Origin: an uncultured Alteromonadaceae bacterium
GTDB lineage: Bacteria; Pseudomonadota; Gammaproteobacteria; Enterobacterales; Alteromonadaceae
DNA length: 64,000 bases
Assembly (NCBI GenBank): GCA_913056495.1
Contig: CAJXMO010000005.1
Location: 1 to 64,000, forward strand
Reading direction: 5' to 3'
Shown: piece after piece, positions 58,709-64,000 of the stretch
How positions within the stretch are numbered: the stretch's first letter is position 1
How the letters are laid out: each line of letters starts with the position of its first letter
Notes under the pieces: generated by a model
Databases searched by the model: none
What the model saw: the letters and a program-made list of their open reading frames with translations, nothing else
Told to the model about the DNA's origin: nothing
Program-made: the position numbers and the translations under genes

Positions 58709-59434
58709 ATGAGTGAGTCTTCAGCTACCTGGCCAATGACAATTATTGGTCAGGTAAGGTCTCCTTTCAAAGAAAAGTTTTCAGTTCCGCGTCAGCCTAA
58801 TCTAGCGAGTGCCGTAACCGGTAAGATCCATTTTTTCTCACCTTTTAATCAGCCAGCTTGTTTTAATGGACTAGAGCAATTTAGCCATATCTGGATCCAA
58901 TTTATATTTGATCAAACCGCAGCTCAAGGCTGGAAAGCCGCTGTCAGACCGCCCAGATTGGGTGGTAATAAGAAAATGGGCGTATTTGCTACCCGCTCAC
59001 CGTTTCGGCCTAATCCGATAGGATTATCTTGTGTTAAATTAGAATCTATCGAAGTTAATCAAAATCAGGAAGTCAGTTTACTGGTATCTGGGTTAGATTT
59101 AGTTGATAACACACCTGTTGTGGATATTAAGCCATATGTACCTTATGCTGATTGTTTAACTGCAGCAACAAGTGAATTTTCACCGGCGCCGCCGGAACTC
59201 ATGAATGGCGTTATTTATAGTCAATCCTTGCAATTAACGCTGGCGCGGATTAAAAAGGTTGAACCAGCGTTTTGTCAGGTAGTCGAACAAGTATTATTGC
59301 AAGACCCCAGACCTGCTTATATGCAGAATCAGGATTCTGAGCGATTGTTTGGTTTGAAACTATTTAACTGGAATATTCGCTGGTATGTTGAAAATGGACA
59401 ATGCATTGTCACCGAAATTACTGATCTGGATTAG
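58709..59434 (+). CDS. trmO: TrmO, tRNA m6t6A37 methyltransferase
   Basis: This 241-aa TsaA-like enzyme methylates N6-threonylcarbamoyladenosine 37. IGQVRSPFKEKFSVPRQP at the N-terminus and VFATRSPFRPNPIGLSCVKL are the signature stretches. The C-terminal domain (about 160–241) matches the E. coli length. It acts on the product of the TsaB pathway, which is also represented in the window. Its end overlaps the opposite-strand ytjB-like gene by 17 bp. Confidence 0.93.
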   Translation: MSESSATWPMTIIGQVRSPFKEKFSVPRQPNLASAVTGKIHFFSPFNQPACFNGLEQFSHIWIQFIFDQTAAQGWKAAVRPPRLGGNKKMGVFATRSPFRPNPIGLSCVKLESIEVNQNQEVSLLVSGLDLVDNTPVVDIKPYVPYADCLTAATSEFSPAPPELMNGVIYSQSLQLTLARIKKVEPAFCQVVEQVLLQDPRPAYMQNQDSERLFGLKLFNWNIRWYVENGQCIVTEITDLD

Positions 59435-60008
59435 ATTTGACTGAAACCTGGCGATAAAATGCTCTGCTAAACAACATACCGACCAGCGCCGCCAGAAATA
59501 ACATCAGACGGCCATTTGAACTTTGCTTTTCTAATATTTCCTGCTGGGGTTGATTAAACTCATTTTTATCAAAGCTCATTCTCAAATAGCCAATGATTTC
59601 ATTGTGCTCATCAAATAACTCTGTAACTGTAGGAATGATAGCGACTGAACCATATGGGTTCAGTCCCGTTGAGTCAGCGACTGACAGGTAGTTTGAAGAA
59701 CTGGCAATCACCTGGCCTTTAGGATCATATAAACTGGCATCTATCACCCGGTTTGACTGCACGATATAATCGAGAGTTGCGCTGGCATCTTCAAACCCGT
59801 TCATATAGAGAAAGCGCTGTGCGACCAGTGAGCTCAAAGCTTTGGCTGTCTGATAGTTTGCGGTTTGAAATTTCTGCTCAAAGTAACGGCTTTGTTCAAT
59901 CCAAAGCACAAAAATTATAAACATAATTAAACTGGCTAGTATTGCCTGAGTGAGCTTACGGACTATCCAGCGTTTATCACTTTTGTATATGCGACTGATT
60001 AAACTCAT
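59418..60008 (-). CDS. AhpA/YtjB-family membrane protein
   Basis: This 196-aa protein has an N-terminal membrane segment (LASLIMFIIFVLWI), a periplasmic sensor-like domain (about 40–150) and a second membrane segment near the C-terminus (LMLFLAALVGMLFSRAFY). It corresponds to YtjB (SMP), divergent from serB in E. coli as here. The function is unclear. I start at ATG 60006–60008 and not at the TTG ten codons earlier. Confidence 0.85.
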   Translation of the reverse strand: MSLISRIYKSDKRWIVRKLTQAILASLIMFIIFVLWIEQSRYFEQKFQTANYQTAKALSSLVAQRFLYMNGFEDASATLDYIVQSNRVIDASLYDPKGQVIASSSNYLSVADSTGLNPYGSVAIIPTVTELFDEHNEIIGYLRMSFDKNEFNQPQQEILEKQSSNGRLMLFLAALVGMLFSRAFYRQVSVKSNPDQ

Positions 60009-60158
60009 TAAAACTTCTAAATTAACAGCTAGGTTCAACCGCCAATATATCGAATCGTTAGCAATAAGGCAATTTAGAGCCAGATATTCTGAACTTGCTT
60101 GTTTAAATATCCGATTTTTTCAGTACAATATCCAAAAATTTTTAACTAAGAGTCTTTC

Positions 60159-61199
60159 GTGAAGCCATTTTCTGAATTTAGCGAACAAACTTTAACTTCT
60201 GATAGTTTATTCTCGCAGCTATATTTGTCTCAAATACCTCATCAGCCGTCACAGTTAATAGAATTAGATCCGACTAATGCGAAATTTTATCGCGTGGTTG
60301 ATCAAGTTGAAGTCAGCGGACCTGAATTAATTATTTATGCCAGTCAGTTGAGCCTGTCACAGTTTCAGTACATCACTGAGTTTTGCAAGCAACAGCAAAT
60401 TGAAATTAAAGCCAGCTATATCATAACTGCAATTGACGATGAACAGGACTGTGCTGTGAGTTGCTGTTTATCCCATACTCTGGCCGAGCAAGCTTTCCAG
60501 CAGTTAACTGAGTGGGCGCAGGCGAACAATCTTGAAGTCTGGCAGGTTCAAAGCCGTCCTAGTTTATCTGAACCAGGCTTGTTAGTGATGGATATGGATT
60601 CCACTACAATTAAGATTGAGTGCATTGACGAAATTGCTAAATTAGCCGGTGTGGGCAAAGAAGTGGCTGAAGTCACAGAACTTGCGATGCAAGGGAAATT
60701 AGATTTTGCAGAAAGTTTACGTGGCCGGGTAGCAACTTTAAAAGGCTGTGATGAATCAGTATTGCAGTCAGTGGCAGATGAATTGCCATTAATGCACGGG
60801 CTTGAACGTTTATTGAAAGTACTTAAACGGCATAACTGGAAAGTGGCGATTGCATCGGGTGGATTTACCTTTTTTGCCGATCAGTTAAAACAGCAATTAG
60901 GTCTGGATGCAGCCGTTGCCAATACACTGACCATTGAATCCGGAAAATTAACTGGTGAAGTGACCGGTGAAATTGTGGATGCCAAAGTAAAAGCCCGTAC
61001 GTTAACTGAATTGGCCGAAAAATTTGAAATTCCGTCATCACAGACGGTTGCTATGGGCGATGGGGCAAACGATTTAGTGATGATGTCAGCGGCAGACTTG
61101 GGTGTTGCATTTGAAGCTAAACCTATTGTTCAGCAAAAAGCAGATGTTGCCATTAACCATCATGGTTTAGATGCGCTCCTGTTTATTTTAAAACGCTAA
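60159..61199 (+). CDS. serB: Phosphoserine phosphatase
   Basis: This 346-aa HAD-family enzyme makes serine from phosphoserine. The nucleophile motif is MDMDSTTIKIECIDE, with IASGGFTFFADQL and AMGDGANDLVMMSAA as later motifs. The N-terminal 120 residues form an ACT-like domain. The start is GTG. It is followed by a very strong terminator and lies in the serB–PilZ–radA neighbourhood. Confidence 0.95.
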   Translation: MKPFSEFSEQTLTSDSLFSQLYLSQIPHQPSQLIELDPTNAKFYRVVDQVEVSGPELIIYASQLSLSQFQYITEFCKQQQIEIKASYIITAIDDEQDCAVSCCLSHTLAEQAFQQLTEWAQANNLEVWQVQSRPSLSEPGLLVMDMDSTTIKIECIDEIAKLAGVGKEVAEVTELAMQGKLDFAESLRGRVATLKGCDESVLQSVADELPLMHGLERLLKVLKRHNWKVAIASGGFTFFADQLKQQLGLDAAVANTLTIESGKLTGEVTGEIVDAKVKARTLTELAEKFEIPSSQTVAMGDGANDLVMMSAADLGVAFEAKPIVQQKADVAINHHGLDALLFILKR

Positions 61200-61218
61200 C
61201 CTATTATTAGTTGTTAAT

Positions 61219-61272
61219 AACAGCCGATTCACAATTCGATACTCAGTCGAATTGTGAATCGGCTGTTTTGTT
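61219..61272. terminator. Strong bidirectional terminator after serB
   Basis: A perfect 21-bp stem (AACAGCCGATTCACAATTC… pairing with …GAATTGTGAATCGGCTGTT) with a 7-nt loop precedes TTGTTTT. It separates serB from the convergent PilZ gene, which ends at 61279. Confidence 0.92.
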
Positions 61273-61278
61273 TTACGC

Positions 61279-63792
61279 TTAATCAAACTTTTGTTTTTGT
61301 CGCTCGATGAGCTGTTGTTTTATTTTTCCTTCAGCAAGCCTATATCTGAGCATAAGCTCATGGCTGATGTCCAGAATATCGCCCACACCTTCAACTGACC
61401 AAAGTTCCTCCTCCAGTAGTTTTGCTTTGTGAATGGCATACTGGCTGACATACATGAGCTCATTGGCAACAAAGTCAGTATCCGGACGACCGGTTCTGGA
61501 AAGATAAAGCCTGAACCCAAAAAATAAAGTCTGATTCTGGCAAGAAAGATTAATAAAGTTAAATCTCGCTTCATCATCCCGAAAACTATTGATTGCACGG
61601 GCTGTGAAGCGTTTTTCTGGCTCAGATTCATACAATTTTACCCGAATGAATAAGTCATGGTATTTAGGCCTGTCATCACGCTGCAGACGTCTTAACATAT
61701 CCAGAATGAGATTGTTAAACAGGTTATTTTGTAGCAGCGGCTGTAAATTAAATAAACCTTGCTCTGGATCGGTTTCAAGAATATTAATCAGTGTATTGGG
61801 TAACTGAGAAAATCCAATTGTATTTAATTCATGTTTAAGGCCATTTTTATGGATAAAGTAGCCTGTGTTTATAATTCTTTGAATGCAAATATTACGCAGA
61901 ATCTCGGCCAGTTGCGGTATTAAGTTAGATTCTTCATCGAGCTTTAGTTTGCCTTGATTTTGCTTAATCAAGGCTTTGAAAAATTGCTGTGCTTTATGAC
62001 GCTTATTCGTTTCATTAGAGATTTTCAGGTTAATCAGCGTTTTTGATTGGTTAATCCCCACAACCTGATAATCCAGGTTCTTATTTAAGCTGGTTGCTTT
62101 TTGGAGCTCTGGAAAGCTGATTTTTAACTGACTGCCAACTGAGAGCCCGAGCGGCTCTGCCAATTCAATTTGCAATCCTTGTGTCGAAAAATTTCGGGTG
62201 ACACCCTGTGCGTCTTGCTTTGCAAATTTAAGCTCTACCTGAGTTTTATAACTGAATCTGGACTCCTTTCTTAGATTGACATAACGAATGGCGACTTCCT
62301 GAACCGGCTTTACGGCTAGTGTTCTGTCGTGTTTAAATCGATTTAATACATTTGCTTTTTCAATATTCAATGGGTTTTGCTGATAATTCAGTTTTGTTTC
62401 TTCATCATTTATATCGGTTAAAAAAACAAGGTAGCTTAACCGATTGAGTCGCTGTTTTAAGCGGGCTGGCGGCTCTGCATGAATACCCGATTCGGACTGG
62501 GGTAGGGTATCTGGCAACTGAAGTAGTTCCGGCGAAACATCCACCATCTGGACTTTATAAACCATCCAGTTATTTTTACGCGATGCAAATCCAAAAAATA
62601 AGGCCTTTAGGGCTTCAGACTCTGCCAGCTCGGAATCGGTTGCAGAATAAAAATGAATACGACCTTTATAAACATGTGTAAATGCATATATCAGGCTATG
62701 TTTAATTCGTCCGGGCTGTGACAGCATTTTTTTGAGTCTGGTGTGACTTAATAAATGATTTAAGCAGTTGTGATTTTTTTCGTCATACCAGTGTTTGTTG
62801 ATATGGTCATTGTTATCTGTGACTAAACAATAACGACAGTTTAAATAACCTTCCGGGGTGGTCTCAATAAACACGGGTAAACTGGTTATGCGGGGGAGAT
62901 AAAATTGCTCATAGCCTTTGGTTATTATTGCTTCAATCGTATTATCTAAATTCAGTTTATAGCGTCTTTTATTGCCATTAATAAAATTATTCAAAAACTG
63001 ATCAAAGGCTTTTGTATTAAAATCTTCTTTCAGCCGCTCGCAACTGATATAGACGTAATCATTTTTATCTTCAATATGACTGATTTGATACTGAATTTTG
63101 TCTTTCAGCCCCAATGCATATTCCTGCTCCAAACCGGCAAGGCGAAGGAAAAAGCGTTGACCGGTTGAGAAGGTTGCGGGTTTTAAGACTTTAATTCTGA
63201 CACCGCTAACCGATAAGTCAGTGGTAATGGCTTGTATACTGTTATCTATATCTAATTCAAGCTCAACCTGCATCGCATAGTTCATGCGCTCTTCTTTACG
63301 CGACCCGCGATCACCAAAATAGACGGGTTTGGCAAGATAACTTGTTTTTTTTATTTGTCGGCTGTCGGTTTTGTTTTGAGTGGCAGAACCGGGTTGGCTC
63401 TCCTGCAGGCGTAATTGCTGCTCTTGCTTGTGCATGACTTTGAAATTGTTTTCGGCATTTTGCACTTGCTCGTAGACACCCTGAGTATAATGGCCAAAGG
63501 TATCCAGTCCTTTTTCAAACAGCTCAATGGCAATACTGTCCATATAATGCGTGATGCCGTTATGCTGATATTCCCGACAGAGACCATCAACATGTCCGCG
63601 TAAGTCTATTTGTCGGGTGCAGGGAGCACTGAGCCGAGTTAATTCCATTTTAATTAAAAATCTTTGCGGCCGGGTTAATTGCTCTGTAAGGCGTTTGAAT
63701 GCCAGACCAAAATCCGCTTGCTTGGTCAAAGGTTTCAAAGTTTCGATCAGCGTTTTATGTTCTGCTAATGTTGGGTCTAAATTATCCATCAT
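61279..63792 (-). CDS. Double-PilZ-domain protein
   Basis: This large protein of 837 aa has two PilZ domains, which bind cyclic di-GMP. In each, an RxxxR motif precedes (D/N)xSxxG: Arg165/Arg169 with DLSVSG, and Arg508/Arg512 with NFSTQG. The N-terminal 150 residues and the segment of about 260–500 are not recognised. There is no membrane segment. Between serB and radA, Vibrio species carry a long PilZ protein, and this is likely the same family. I chose ATG 63790–63792; TTG 63801 or the next ATG are also possible. Its output is unknown. Confidence 0.85.
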   Translation of the reverse strand: MMDNLDPTLAEHKTLIETLKPLTKQADFGLAFKRLTEQLTRPQRFLIKMELTRLSAPCTRQIDLRGHVDGLCREYQHNGITHYMDSIAIELFEKGLDTFGHYTQGVYEQVQNAENNFKVMHKQEQQLRLQESQPGSATQNKTDSRQIKKTSYLAKPVYFGDRGSRKEERMNYAMQVELELDIDNSIQAITTDLSVSGVRIKVLKPATFSTGQRFFLRLAGLEQEYALGLKDKIQYQISHIEDKNDYVYISCERLKEDFNTKAFDQFLNNFINGNKRRYKLNLDNTIEAIITKGYEQFYLPRITSLPVFIETTPEGYLNCRYCLVTDNNDHINKHWYDEKNHNCLNHLLSHTRLKKMLSQPGRIKHSLIYAFTHVYKGRIHFYSATDSELAESEALKALFFGFASRKNNWMVYKVQMVDVSPELLQLPDTLPQSESGIHAEPPARLKQRLNRLSYLVFLTDINDEETKLNYQQNPLNIEKANVLNRFKHDRTLAVKPVQEVAIRYVNLRKESRFSYKTQVELKFAKQDAQGVTRNFSTQGLQIELAEPLGLSVGSQLKISFPELQKATSLNKNLDYQVVGINQSKTLINLKISNETNKRHKAQQFFKALIKQNQGKLKLDEESNLIPQLAEILRNICIQRIINTGYFIHKNGLKHELNTIGFSQLPNTLINILETDPEQGLFNLQPLLQNNLFNNLILDMLRRLQRDDRPKYHDLFIRVKLYESEPEKRFTARAINSFRDDEARFNFINLSCQNQTLFFGFRLYLSRTGRPDTDFVANELMYVSQYAIHKAKLLEEELWSVEGVGDILDISHELMLRYRLAEGKIKQQLIERQKQKFD

Positions 63793-63950
63793 GTCCCGCA
63801 ATTAAACGATTTTGGTTACTATGATTAGTTATCGCCCGACGACAGCTTAACTTTTGGGCTAATCATTTGAATTATTTATTTTTATCTAAAACTCAATTTA
63901 AGTTTAATGTAAACTGTGGGAATGTGTAAGTAAATCGACTAGTTTTATCT

Positions 63951-64000
63951 ATGGCTAAATCTAAAACTGCCTGGGTGTGTAATGAATGTGGTGCTGATTT
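63951..64000 (+). CDS. radA: RadA/Sms, first 16 codons (partial)
   Basis: The sequence starts MAKSKTAWVCNECGADF, the N-terminal zinc finger (CxxC) of the RadA branch-migration helicase. The gene runs off the window. Its place after serB agrees with the conserved serB–radA order. Confidence 0.9.
   Translation, partial: MAKSKTAWVCNECGAD

Overview
The window reads as chromosomal core DNA of a marine gammaproteobacterium of the Alteromonadales type. It has moderately low GC and many AT-rich intergenic stretches. Gene orders shared with Vibrio, Shewanella and E. coli include isc–hsc–fdx, rlmN–pilW–rodZ–ispG–hisS–yfgM–bamB, yqcC–truC–yqcA, bepA–arsC–wrbA, yoaA–tsaB–slp-like and ytjB/serB–PilZ–radA. 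A Catenovulum-like polysaccharide degrader is my best guess at genus level, held weakly. I see no phage, CRISPR array, toxin–antitoxin pair, insertion-sequence transposase or tRNA gene.

Layout. 1–645: the 3' end of a 23S rRNA, a 5S rRNA and the operon terminator. 671–3262: a TauE/SafE permease, an M14-type peptidase and an alpha/beta hydrolase. 3294–13069: central carbon metabolism, with pykA, a MITE-like element, hexR, the zwf–pgl–edd–glk–eda operon and gapA. 13337–22088: alpha-glucan enzymes malQ, glgB and glgX, then gnd. 22359–31865: a response regulator, two DUF genes, pseudouridine synthases, a flavodoxin, WrbA, an ArsC-like protein, BepA, a TusA-like protein and two unrecognised proteins. 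31934–41568: yoaA, tsaB, an M50B protease, an Slp lipoprotein, a hydrolase, a 5-oxoprolinase-type enzyme and trmN6. 41671–45271: a divergent pair of GH13 genes, one for a surface amylase lipoprotein and one for a cytoplasmic alpha-glucosidase. 45393–50701: the Fe–S cluster assembly operon. 50867–58704: ndk to bamB. 58709–64000: trmO, a ytjB-like gene, serB, a double-PilZ protein and the first codons of radA.

How it fits together. External alpha-glucan would be cut by the lipoprotein amylase, and the oligosaccharides by the alpha-glucosidase and MalQ. Glucose is phosphorylated by Glk, which lies inside the Entner–Doudoroff operon, and flows through Zwf–Pgl–Edd–Eda to GapA and PykA, with Gnd as the pentose branch. 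HexR is encoded between pykA and zwf. HexR-type operators are visible before pykA (perfect match to the consensus I used), before zwf and before glgB. The glgB site suggests that glycogen branching belongs to the same circuit. The amylase/glucosidase pair instead carries two LacI-family-type palindromes 82 bp apart.

Most of the window is ordinary core genome and I do not see a clear new multi-gene system. The best candidates for something undescribed are: a 16-bp hairpin that buries the ribosome binding site of the M14 peptidase gene; the structured TA-flanked MITE beside hexR; the HexR-like site and stem-loop cluster before glgB; and two unrelated proteins whose C-termini resemble the CheY-binding motif of FliM.
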